From Alicyclobacillus fructus (GTDB lineage Bacteria > Bacillota > Bacilli > Alicyclobacillales > Alicyclobacillaceae): 64,000 nt of DNA. The notes under the pieces are model-generated. The model saw only the letters and a list, made by a program, of their open reading frames with translations, was not told the DNA's origin and did no database searches. The stretch is taken from contig NZ_JAFMTY010000001.1 in NCBI RefSeq assembly GCF_017329605.1, positions 109,842-173,841 of the forward strand. Direction: 5' to 3'. The translations under genes were made by a program, and so were the position numbers. Below, piece after piece: positions 1 through 7,588 of this stretch (positions within the stretch are counted from its first letter, which is position 1; every line of letters begins with the position of its first letter).

Positions 1-1913
1 CCGCCCGGGCGCGTTTGATATCCGCGCACCTCGAAGTAGCGGCCCGTTTGCCAGTCGGAACCCTCGAACAGCGGATACGGGCCTTTTTCGCGCGCCAATT
101 CCATCGAGGCCTCGATGGCGAAGAAGTTGATCCACTCGAACAGCTCGTCGGCGTGCTTCACGTGCTCCTCGGACTCCCACGGAATGCCCTTTTCCGCCAG
201 GTACTGATGGTAACCGCTGATCCCGAGGCCCACGGCCCGGTATTTGCGATTGGTCACCGCCGCCTGTGGGACTGGATAATGGTTCAAATCGATCACGTTG
301 TCCATGGCGCGAATCTGCCGGCGAACCGTCTCGCGAATGCTGTCGAGATCCCGGCATCGGCCCAGGTTGAGCGAGGACAAGTTGCACACCACGAAATCCC
401 CGGCCTGTGTCTTCGTGGTGATCACGCCGCCTTCCTCGACCTCCTCGACCCGGCGGGACGGGCTCATGTTCTGGATGATCTCCGTGCACAGGTTGCTACA
501 GTACACCATGCCCGCGTGTTGGTTCGGGTTGAGCCGGTTTGCCGTGTCGCGGAAGAAGATGAACGGCGTCCCCGTCTCGAATGCGGACTGCATGATCCGC
601 TTCATGATCTCGATGGCCGGGATCTCCACGCGCGGAAGATCCGGGTTGTCCACGCACGCCTGGTAGCGGCGTTCAAATTCCTCGCCCCAACTGTCTTCGA
701 GCGAAAATCCCATGACCTTGCGGACCTCGTACGGGCAGAAGAGGTACCACATGCCCCGTTCCTCGACGCGCCGCATGAACAGATCCGGAATGCACACGCC
801 GGGAAAGATGTCGTGAGCCTTCATGCGCTCGTCTCCGTTGTTCGTGCGCAGTTGCAGAAAATCCAGGATGTCCTTGTGCCAGACATCCAGGTAGACAGCC
901 GCCGCACCAGCGCGCATCCCCAACTGGTTGCAGCTCACGGCGGTGTTGTTGAAATTGCGGATCCACGGCACCACGCCGCCAGACGCACCGGGGTGGTTGC
1001 GGATGGCCGATCCGCGGGCACGGATCTTGCCCACGTAGATTCCCATGCCGCCCCCGAACTTCGACACGCGCGCAAACGCCTCGTCTGTGGCGTAGATGCT
1101 GACGAGATCGTCCTCGGGCATGTCGATAAAACACGAACTCAGCTGATGGAACGGTTTGCGCGCATTGCTCAGCGTCGGCGTGGCCACGGTGGCCTGCAGC
1201 GTGGACAACATGTCATAGAACCGCTTGGCCCAAGCGACTTTGTCCCTTTCCTTCATGGCGAGGTGCATGGCCACACCCATGAACAGCTCCTGGGGCAGTT
1301 CCATGATGCCGTTCTCCAGGTTGCGAATGGCATACCGATCCAACAGTTGCTTCAGGCCCACGTAGTTGAACAGGTGATCTCGTTCCGGGCGAATGTATGC
1401 GGCCAATTCGGCGATCTCGTCCTCGCTGTAATGCTGCCGTATGTATGTGCCGTATCGGCCCATCTGCTCCAGTTCCACAATGAGACGATAGAAGTCCCCG
1501 TAACCGATATGGCGGTAGCCCCGGTTCCTCGCCGCCTGCTTGTAGGCGTCCAACAGCAGCAGCCGCGCCGCCACGAACTGCCAGGCGGGTTCGGCCACAC
1601 TCGTCTTTTCCACCGCGGCTTGAATCGCCACGCGGGCAATCTCGGACGTCCGCATTCCATCCCTCAACTGAGGCCAGACGTCTGCCGCGAGGCGCTCCGG
1701 ATCGCACCCTTCTGCGGCCTCGCAGCCGCGCTGCAAGAAGGCGAAGATTTTGTCCAAGGATAGCGGTTCAACGCGACCATCCCACTTCTCGACCTTAAAC
1801 GTCTTGAGGCGATCTCGCCACCCCGCGAGCGCATCCTGCGCGTTTCCGGGTTGGCTTGGGGCCTGTCCCGCTCGTTCCATGAGTCCCGTCGATGTGTCGC
1901 TCGGATGTACCAT
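1..1913 (-). CDS. nrdA: Ribonucleoside-diphosphate reductase, alpha subunit, class Ia (partial)
   Basis: Catalytic subunit of aerobic ribonucleotide reductase, which makes dNTPs together with a beta (radical) subunit expected beyond the window edge. About 637 N-terminal residues are present; the 3' end is cut off by position 1. An ATP-cone allosteric domain occupies roughly residues 38-130 (starts FKVEKWDGR), which argues for class Ia NrdA rather than the shorter NrdE. The barrel shows the first redox cysteine in SSCFIDM, the flexible FGGGMG segment, and the active-site motif NLCTE with the thiyl-radical Cys between Asn and Glu. The start is ATG at 1913, nine bases after GAGGAG; an in-frame ATG at 1919 sits too close to that site. 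The long leader carries a cobalamin riboswitch and NrdR box, so expression should fall when adenosylcobalamin is plentiful. A class II enzyme elsewhere in the genome is implied but not seen here. Confidence 0.93.
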   Translation of the reverse strand, partial: MVHPSDTSTGLMERAGQAPSQPGNAQDALAGWRDRLKTFKVEKWDGRVEPLSLDKIFAFLQRGCEAAEGCDPERLAADVWPQLRDGMRTSEIARVAIQAAVEKTSVAEPAWQFVAARLLLLDAYKQAARNRGYRHIGYGDFYRLIVELEQMGRYGTYIRQHYSEDEIAELAAYIRPERDHLFNYVGLKQLLDRYAIRNLENGIMELPQELFMGVAMHLAMKERDKVAWAKRFYDMLSTLQATVATPTLSNARKPFHQLSSCFIDMPEDDLVSIYATDEAFARVSKFGGGMGIYVGKIRARGSAIRNHPGASGGVVPWIRNFNNTAVSCNQLGMRAGAAAVYLDVWHKDILDFLQLRTNNGDERMKAHDIFPGVCIPDLFMRRVEERGMWYLFCPYEVRKVMGFSLEDSWGEEFERRYQACVDNPDLPRVEIPAIEIMKRIMQSAFETGTPFIFFRDTANRLNPNQHAGMVYCSNLCTEIIQNMSPSRRVEEVEEGGVITTKTQAGDFVVCNLSSLNLGRCRDLDSIRETVRRQIRAMDNVIDLNHYPVPQAAVTNRKYRAVGLGISGYHQYLAEKGIPWESEEHVKHADELFEWINFFAIEASMELAREKGPYPLFEGSDWQTGRYFEVRGYQTRPG

Positions 1914-1958
1914 TTGCATCCACTCCTCGCACTTCGTCCTGAACCTACCTCGCGCCCA

Positions 1959-1994
1959 CAAAAAAGCTCATCCAGGGCGCTCACCCGGATGAGC
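1959..1994 (-). terminator. Intrinsic terminator of the nrdA leader (riboswitch expression platform)
   Basis: On the minus strand, GCTCATCC pairs with GGATGAGC and is followed by TTTTTT, a rho-independent terminator about 46 bp upstream of the nrdA start and downstream of the cobalamin aptamer. This position is that of an expression platform: ligand binding would favour termination before nrdA. Confidence 0.85.
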
Positions 1995-2079
1995 AGACGG
2001 CGGCAGACCGGCCAGCTGAAGTGCGCGACCGTCCCCTATCCGCCGACTTCTCAACCCCTCGTGAGCGTCGGAACCACCA

Positions 2080-2280
2080 CGGAGGATTGGCAGGTCTCCG
2101 GGCTCCGCTTCATTTGCGGCGGGCGCCTTCCCCGCCGTCGACCTCGTTCGACATGAAGCCGACATGCGAGTGGCCGGGAACTCCCTTGCCGCCGCCATCC
2201 GCGTTACCGTGGCGAGGACCGCTCCAGATTCGCACTGGATTCCCTTTTCACCCGCCTCGCGGCGGGCACCAATCCTCTTC
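2080..2280 (-). promoter_or_regulatory. Adenosylcobalamin (B12) riboswitch aptamer
   Basis: Read on the minus strand, the region has the hallmark order of a cobalamin riboswitch: GAGGATTGGTGCC, then AAAAGGGAATCCAGTGCGAA, then GGTCCTCGCCACGGTAACG, and finally the B12-box-like GGAGACCTGCC. The opening GAGGATTGG is complementary to the closing CCAATCCTC, giving the outer stem. A terminator hairpin follows before nrdA. Known precedent: B12 riboswitches repress class I ribonucleotide reductase in organisms that also have a B12-dependent class II enzyme (Streptomyces). Confidence 0.9.
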
Positions 2281-2307
2281 ACCTATCAAATGCTTTGGAC
2301 AGGCACT

Positions 2308-2336
2308 AGCGTAACACTAGATATAGTGTTTGACAA
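2308..2336 (-). promoter_or_regulatory. nrdA promoter
   Basis: Minus-strand -35 TTGTCA (2331-2336), 17-bp spacer, and a weak -10 TACGCT (2308-2313). The spacer is almost exactly filled by the NrdR palindrome. It lies just upstream of the cobalamin aptamer. Confidence 0.6.
2314..2329. promoter_or_regulatory. NrdR box
   Basis: ACACTAGATATAGTGT on the plus strand (ACACTATATCTAGTGT on the minus strand) matches the NrdR-box consensus acaCwAtATaTwGtgt at 15 of 16 positions and sits between the -35 and -10 of the nrdA promoter. NrdR boxes usually come in pairs. I see only a degenerate second candidate about 41 bp upstream, around CCCATATCTGATG on the minus strand. Confidence 0.85.
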
Positions 2337-2379
2337 GCCCTTCGCACAAGAAAGGCATCAGATATGGGCGAAAGAGTGC

Positions 2380-2418
2380 AAAAAGGCCGACAGCGGCTGA
2401 GAATTCCCGCTGTCGGCC
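2380..2418 (-). terminator. Rho-independent terminator of the fad operon
   Basis: On the minus strand a perfect 12-bp stem, GGCCGACAGCGG with CCGCTGTCGGCC, is followed by TTTTT. It lies just after the thioesterase stop at 2432, so it ends the fadF-to-thioesterase transcript. Confidence 0.92.
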
Positions 2419-2431
2419 CTTGCAAACTCCA

Positions 2432-2845
2432 TCACGACGGCAACTTCAACACTCGAAATGAGCCTGTCGCATGCGCACAAAGTCGATCCGTTCCGAGATA
2501 CACCCGTCCTTCGACCGTCATGGTGCTCCGGGCGCGATGAATGAACCTCGCCCGGCACACCAGCGTCCCTTCGCTCGCCGGTTCCGTGAAGTGAATGTTG
2601 AGATTCGTCGTCACGACCGGGCGGTTCGGATAGTGGAGACTTACCAAAAGCCCCATCGCGGAATCGAGCAACGACATGTACACCCCGCCGTGCACGATAC
2701 GCGCCAGATTCCAATGATGAGGTTCGATGGACAACTCTGCCACCACTTCGTCCCCATCGGCGCTCACCAGTTTCGCGCCGATGAAGTCCGCAAAGGTTCG
2801 GATATCCGCTGTCGTCTCCTGATTTCCCCCTGGATACATGGGCAC
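2432..2845 (-). CDS. PaaI-family acyl-CoA thioesterase (hotdog fold)
   Basis: Predicted cytoplasmic hotdog-fold thioesterase of about 137 residues, normal for the PaaI/YbgC-type group; it hydrolyses acyl- or aryl-CoA to free acid plus CoA. The conserved segment HHWNLARIVHGGVYMSLLDS holds the Asn and HGG turn of the family active site; later strands include NLNIHFTEPA. The start is taken as GTG 2845, seven bases after GGAGGG; ATG 2839 is possible. It is the last gene of the fad operon, 19 bp after fadD and before a strong terminator. Its place suggests a role in releasing stalled or surplus acyl-CoA during beta-oxidation, but the substrate is not known. Confidence 0.82.
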   Translation of the reverse strand: MPMYPGGNQETTADIRTFADFIGAKLVSADGDEVVAELSIEPHHWNLARIVHGGVYMSLLDSAMGLLVSLHYPNRPVVTTNLNIHFTEPASEGTLVCRARFIHRARSTMTVEGRVYLGTDRLCAHATGSFRVLKLPS

Positions 2846-2864
2846 GCCGCTACCCTCCTTGCCG

Positions 2865-4529
2865 TCACGCCTGGCGGGTGATCTCTTCCACGAGCGCGCG
2901 GCGAAGGATCTTTCCGACCGCCGACTTGGGCAAGCTGTCCCGGAACTCATACGCGCGCGGCACCTTGTACGCGGCGAGATTCGCGCGGCACCACTCGTCC
3001 AACTCCTGTTCCGTGACCTGCATGCCTGGCTTCAGCTGGATGAACGCCTTGACCGTCTGGCCGCGATACGGATCGTCCACGCCGACCACCGCGGCCTCCG
3101 CGACCGCGGGATGCTCGTACAGGACCTCTTCCACTTCGCGCGGATAGATATTGTATCCGCCCGCGATGATGATATCTTTCTTGCGGTCGACAATATAGAA
3201 ATATCCGTCCTCGTCCATCTTGGCAAGATCGCCCGTGAATAACCACCCGTTTCGCAACACCGAAGCGGTTTCATCCGGTCGATTCCAATACCCCTTCATC
3301 ACCTGCGGCCCTCGAACCGCCAGTTCCCCAATTTCGCCCACAGGCAGTGGGTTGCCGTCCGGATCGACGACCCGTGCGTCCGTGTCGGGAAACGGGATTC
3401 CGATGGAGCCTGGCTTGCGCTCCGCCCAGAAGTTGTTCGCGTGGGTGATGGGCGACGCTTCCGTCAAGCCGTATCCCTCGACGAGCTTGCCGCCTGTGAG
3501 CTTTTCCCACTGCGCCTGAACCTCGTGCGGGAGCGGCGCCGCGCCGCTGACACACACTTCGATGGACGAAAGATCGTATCGTGCCCGATTCGGATGGTTC
3601 ATGAGAGCGATGTACATCGTCGGCGTGCCCGGAAACACCGTCGGCTTGAATTCATGGATCAGCTTGAGGACCTGCTCCGCCTGAAAGCGAGGCACCAAAA
3701 TCAACATACCGCCCGTGTACATGGACTGGTTCATGAGCACCGTCATGCCGAAGACGTGGAAGAAGGGCAAGACCGCGAGGTAGCGCTCCTTGCCGCGCTC
3801 CAGCTTGTACGTCCAAAGCGAACTCTGGATGGCATTCGCAACCAGGTTGTAGTGCGTCAACATCGCGCCCTTCGGCACCCCGGTCGTCCCGCCGGTATAC
3901 TGGATGAGCGCAATATCTTCCATGGGGTCGATCTCGACCTTCGGCAGTTCGGCGGACGCCCCGGCCAGACAGTGCTTCCACGCCATGACGCGCGACCCGT
4001 ACGGCACCTTCGGCACGCCACCCTGCCTGCTCTGCTGGAGCGGATACAAAAGCGATTTCACAGGCGGCAGATAATCCCGAATGGACGTGATCACATAGTA
4101 CTCAACGGGCAGCTCGCCTTCGACCGCTTCGACGCGGGGCCATAGTTCGTCCAACGTCACGAGGACCTTGGCGCCGCAGTCTTCGAGCTGGTGTTTCAGC
4201 TCCCTCGGCGTATACATCGGATTGTGTTGCACAACCGTCAGCCCGGCGAGCAGCGCTCCGTAATAGGCGATCACGGCCTGCGGACAGTTGGGCAACATGA
4301 TGGCGAGCCGATCCCCCTTGTTCAGGGGGATCGCTCGCATCGCGTTGGCGAAGCGGCAACACGCGTCCAACAGCTCGCGGTACGTCATCTTGTATCCGAA
4401 AAACCACAGGGCAGGCCGATCGGGGAAAGCCTCCGCCGAGTGCAACAAAAACGCGGCCAGATTCTCGCGCGGGTAGTCGTAGGTGCTCGGCACCTCTGGC
4501 GGGTAGTGCTTCAACCACGGCCTCTCCAT
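2865..4529 (-). CDS. fadD: Long-chain fatty-acid--CoA ligase
   Basis: AMP-forming acyl-CoA synthetase of 554 residues, the usual length for bacterial FadD/LcfA. It activates fatty acids with ATP and CoA, the entry step to beta-oxidation. Visible motifs: P-loop-like YTGGTTGVPKGAMLTH (about residue 205), the VEGYGLTEASP adenine-binding motif, GWLFTGDLAKMDEDGYFYIV (A8 core) and the C-terminal lysine region PKSAVGKILRR. The start ATG 4529 has GAAGGG upstream. It sits between fadE (30 bp upstream) and the thioesterase in the same transcript. B. subtilis lcfA is the functional counterpart. Confidence 0.95.
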   Translation of the reverse strand: MERPWLKHYPPEVPSTYDYPRENLAAFLLHSAEAFPDRPALWFFGYKMTYRELLDACCRFANAMRAIPLNKGDRLAIMLPNCPQAVIAYYGALLAGLTVVQHNPMYTPRELKHQLEDCGAKVLVTLDELWPRVEAVEGELPVEYYVITSIRDYLPPVKSLLYPLQQSRQGGVPKVPYGSRVMAWKHCLAGASAELPKVEIDPMEDIALIQYTGGTTGVPKGAMLTHYNLVANAIQSSLWTYKLERGKERYLAVLPFFHVFGMTVLMNQSMYTGGMLILVPRFQAEQVLKLIHEFKPTVFPGTPTMYIALMNHPNRARYDLSSIEVCVSGAAPLPHEVQAQWEKLTGGKLVEGYGLTEASPITHANNFWAERKPGSIGIPFPDTDARVVDPDGNPLPVGEIGELAVRGPQVMKGYWNRPDETASVLRNGWLFTGDLAKMDEDGYFYIVDRKKDIIIAGGYNIYPREVEEVLYEHPAVAEAAVVGVDDPYRGQTVKAFIQLKPGMQVTEQELDEWCRANLAAYKVPRAYEFRDSLPKSAVGKILRRALVEEITRQA

Positions 4530-4559
4530 CCACCGTCACCATCCCTTCGCGGCGTTCGT

Positions 4560-6341
4560 TCAGCAGATGTAACCTTCGGCTTCGATCACGCGCTCGGCGA
4601 TTTGACGGTCCAACGCGATCACGTCGACATCCGAACGGCGCGTCAGCCGCTTCAGGATGGACAACTGCATCTTGAGCGCATCGCCCTGGCTGACGTGTGC
4701 CAGGCTCTCCTTCGCCGCCTGCTCCACCTTCGCCACGGCCTCCTGCACAAACGCGCGCGTCATCGCGATCTTCAACGCGGCCGACGCCTCGCCCGCCGAC
4801 TCCACCTGCTGCATCGCCCGCAAGTACGCGCTCTCCGCCGCAAAGGCCTGGATCGCGATGTCTGCGAGATTCGCCAAGATCTCCTGCTCGTCGTTCACGC
4901 GGGCCTGCAGCGCCTGTGCAGCCAGGCCACCGACCATGAGGAAGACCTTCTTCATGTTCTCGATGAGCTGCTTCTCCTCGGCCAGCGTACCCTCCGGCGG
5001 CGTGAGTCCGGGGACCATCTGCATGAGCTCCGCCTGCAGCGCCTGCGCCTTCTGGAACAGCGGCAACTCGCCTTTCATCGCGCGCCGCAGCATCGTGCCG
5101 GGGATGAGCATCCGGTTGATCTCGTTGGTACCCTCGAAAATCCGATTGATGCGCGAATCCCGGTACATCTGCTCCACGCCGTACTCTTTGATGAAACCGT
5201 AACCGCCGTGGATCTGGACGGCCTCGTCCACGACGAAGTCCAGAACCTCGGATCCGAAGACCTTGTTGATGGAGCACTCAATGGCGTATTCGGCGATGGC
5301 CTTTGCCGACTGGACACCCGCGTCCGGCTTCGTCACATCGACGGTCTCCAGGATGGCGTCGAGCAAGCCCGCCGTGCGGTAGACCACGCTCTCGAGCGCG
5401 TAGATCTGCGTGTTCATCCGCGCCAGCTTGCGCTGAATCAGCGGGAACTCGGACAGCTTCTTGCCGAACTGCTTCCGCTCGTTCGCGTACTTGGCGGACG
5501 TCTCAAGCGCAATCTTCGATCCGCCAAGCGCGCCCGCGCCCAGCTTGAAGCGGCCGATGTTCAGAATGTTGAACGCAATCTGATGGCCCTTGCCCACTTC
5601 GAAGAGCAGGTTTTCCACGGGCACCTTCACGTCTTCGAGGATCACCTGGCGCGTCGAAGACCCCTTGATGCCCATCTTTTGTTCCTCGGGGCCGAAGCTC
5701 ACGCCGGGCATCGTGCGTTCGACGATGAACGCGCTGAAATGCTGGCCGTCGATCTTCGCGTACACCACGAACACATCCGCAAATCCGGCGTTCGTGATGA
5801 ACTGTTTCGTGCCATTCAAGATGTAGTACTTCCCGTCCTCCGACAGTCTCGCCGTCGTCTTGGCGCCCAGGGCGTCGGAACCGGACGACGGCTCGGTCAA
5901 GCAATACGCCCCGATCCACTCGCCGGTCGCAAGCTTCGGCAGGTACTTCTTCTTTTGCTCCTCGTTGCCGAAGTAGACAATCGGCAAAGTTCCGATGCCC
6001 GTGTGGGCGCCGAACGACAGGCCAAACGATCCGCCGCGCGAGACGTGTTCGTTGATCAGCGTCGCGCTCACCTTGTCGAGCCCGAGGCCGCCGTACGCCT
6101 CCGGCACCTCGGCGGACAAGAGGCCGAGATCGGCCGCCTTTCGAAGCAGCTTGACCGTGAGCTCGTAGTTCAGCGATTCGATCTCCTCGTGACGCGGAAC
6201 GACCTCGGACTCGATGAAGTTCTTCGTCGTCTCCGCAATCATCTTCTGTTCCTCGGTGAAGCCTTCCGGCGTCACCACGGCGGAAGGCTCCAGCTCCTCG
6301 ATGATAAACGCTCCGCCCTTGACAATGGTCTTGTTTTCCAT
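4560..6341 (-). CDS. fadE: Acyl-CoA dehydrogenase
   Basis: FAD-dependent acyl-CoA dehydrogenase, first oxidation of beta-oxidation, passing electrons to ETF (etfAB lie in the divergent operon). The 593-residue length matches the Bacillus FadE/YusJ type, which carries an extra C-terminal helical domain beyond the 380-residue core. Core signatures: CLTEPSSGSDA and KQFITNAGFADVF for substrate and flavin binding, and the catalytic Glu in RIFEGTNEI near residue 420. It lies 26 bp after fadA and 30 bp before fadD, so is co-transcribed. The order fadN-fadA-fadE is the same as in B. subtilis. Confidence 0.95.
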   Translation of the reverse strand: MENKTIVKGGAFIIEELEPSAVVTPEGFTEEQKMIAETTKNFIESEVVPRHEEIESLNYELTVKLLRKAADLGLLSAEVPEAYGGLGLDKVSATLINEHVSRGGSFGLSFGAHTGIGTLPIVYFGNEEQKKKYLPKLATGEWIGAYCLTEPSSGSDALGAKTTARLSEDGKYYILNGTKQFITNAGFADVFVVYAKIDGQHFSAFIVERTMPGVSFGPEEQKMGIKGSSTRQVILEDVKVPVENLLFEVGKGHQIAFNILNIGRFKLGAGALGGSKIALETSAKYANERKQFGKKLSEFPLIQRKLARMNTQIYALESVVYRTAGLLDAILETVDVTKPDAGVQSAKAIAEYAIECSINKVFGSEVLDFVVDEAVQIHGGYGFIKEYGVEQMYRDSRINRIFEGTNEINRMLIPGTMLRRAMKGELPLFQKAQALQAELMQMVPGLTPPEGTLAEEKQLIENMKKVFLMVGGLAAQALQARVNDEQEILANLADIAIQAFAAESAYLRAMQQVESAGEASAALKIAMTRAFVQEAVAKVEQAAKESLAHVSQGDALKMQLSILKRLTRRSDVDVIALDRQIAERVIEAEGYIC

Positions 6342-6367
6342 GTCATCCTCACTCCTTGTGCAGGGTC

Positions 6368-7552
6368 TCAGGGTTTGTGAACTTCAAATACGCCGGCCGC
6401 GCCCATGCCGCCGCCGATGCACATCGACACCACGCCATAGCCGCCGCCGCGCCGGCGCAGTTCGTGAATCAAGGTCGCCGTCAGTTTCGCGCCTGTGCAG
6501 CCAAGCGGATGCCCCAGCGCGATCGCGCCTCCATTCACGTTGACCTTCGCCGGATCGATGTCGAGCGAACGGATGACCTGCAGGCATTGAGACGCGAAAG
6601 CTTCGTTGATCTCGAAGAGATCGATGTCGGCGAGAGACAGCCCCGCCAGCTTCAGCGCCTTCGGAATGGCGCCCACGGGACCGATCCCCATAATGGCCGG
6701 ATCGCAGCCGGTGACCGCGAAGCTCTTGAACGTGGCGAGCGGCTTGAGGCCCAGTTGCTGCGCCTTTTCAGCCGTCATGACGACTGCGGCCGCCGCGCCG
6801 TCGCTCATCTGCGACGCGTTGCCGGCGGTCACCGTGCCGCCGACGGAGAAAGCCGGCCGGAGCGACGCCAGGGCCTCGGGCGTCGTGTCCTTCCGGACAC
6901 CCTCATCCTGCGTGACCCGGATGGTCTTCTCGTGCGGCCGTCCCTCCTCGTCGATGTCCCACACCTTCGTCTCCACCGGGACGATCTCGTCATCAAACTT
7001 GCCCGCCTGCTGCGCCGCGTACGCCTTCTGGTGGCTCTCGTACGCGAACCGGTCCTGATCTTCGCGGCTCACGCCGAATCGCTTGGCGACGTTCTCCGCC
7101 GTGTGCCCCATGGAGATGTAGATGTCGGGCATCTCGAGCAGAATGTCCGGGTGAGGCGACGGCTTGAATCCGCTCATCGGCACGTGGCTCATGGTCTCCA
7201 CGCCGCCCGCGAGCGCGACCTCCACGTGTCCGAGCATTACGCGCTCGGCCGCGATGGCAATCGCCTGAAGCCCCGACGAACAGAACCGGTTGATGGTCAT
7301 GGCCGGGACGCTCTCCGGCAGCCCGCTGTAGAGCGAGATGATGCGCGCCACATTCAGGCCCTGTTCGCCCTCCGGCATGGCACAACCGATGACCACGTCT
7401 TCGATCTCGGCGGGATCGAGGCCCTCGGCGCGCTCGACGGCCGCGCGCACGGCCGCGCGCCCCAGGTCCTCCACCCGCGTATGGCGAAACACGCCGCGCT
7501 TCGCCTTGCCGACCGGCGTGCGTGCAACCGAAACAATCACAGCTTCCCGCAT
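6368..7552 (-). CDS. fadA: Acetyl-CoA C-acyltransferase (3-ketoacyl-CoA thiolase)
   Basis: Degradative thiolase of 394 residues, normal for the family. It cleaves 3-ketoacyl-CoA with CoA to acetyl-CoA and a shortened acyl-CoA. All catalytic motifs are intact: nucleophile Cys in NRFCSSGLQ (about residue 92), His in GHPLGCTG and the second Cys in CIGGGMG near the C terminus. It lies between fadN (36 bp upstream) and fadE, giving the fadNAE arrangement known from Bacillus. This complete motif set contrasts with the two atypical thiolases at 56053 and 58735. Confidence 0.96.
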   Translation of the reverse strand: MREAVIVSVARTPVGKAKRGVFRHTRVEDLGRAAVRAAVERAEGLDPAEIEDVVIGCAMPEGEQGLNVARIISLYSGLPESVPAMTINRFCSSGLQAIAIAAERVMLGHVEVALAGGVETMSHVPMSGFKPSPHPDILLEMPDIYISMGHTAENVAKRFGVSREDQDRFAYESHQKAYAAQQAGKFDDEIVPVETKVWDIDEEGRPHEKTIRVTQDEGVRKDTTPEALASLRPAFSVGGTVTAGNASQMSDGAAAAVVMTAEKAQQLGLKPLATFKSFAVTGCDPAIMGIGPVGAIPKALKLAGLSLADIDLFEINEAFASQCLQVIRSLDIDPAKVNVNGGAIALGHPLGCTGAKLTATLIHELRRRGGGYGVVSMCIGGGMGAAGVFEVHKP

Positions 7553-7588
7553 GGTTTCACTCCCTATCGTGTCCGTTGTCGAACGGGT

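Noticed and set aside
15..1763. Long plus-strand open frame over the nrdA region
   Set aside because: It is the complement of nrdA; the protein has no family features and the minus strand gives clear ribonucleotide reductase motifs.
2337..2379. Second NrdR box pairing with the one at 2314
   Set aside because: The best candidate (CCCATATCTGATG on the minus strand) matches only about half the consensus and the spacing is not typical; kept only as a remark.
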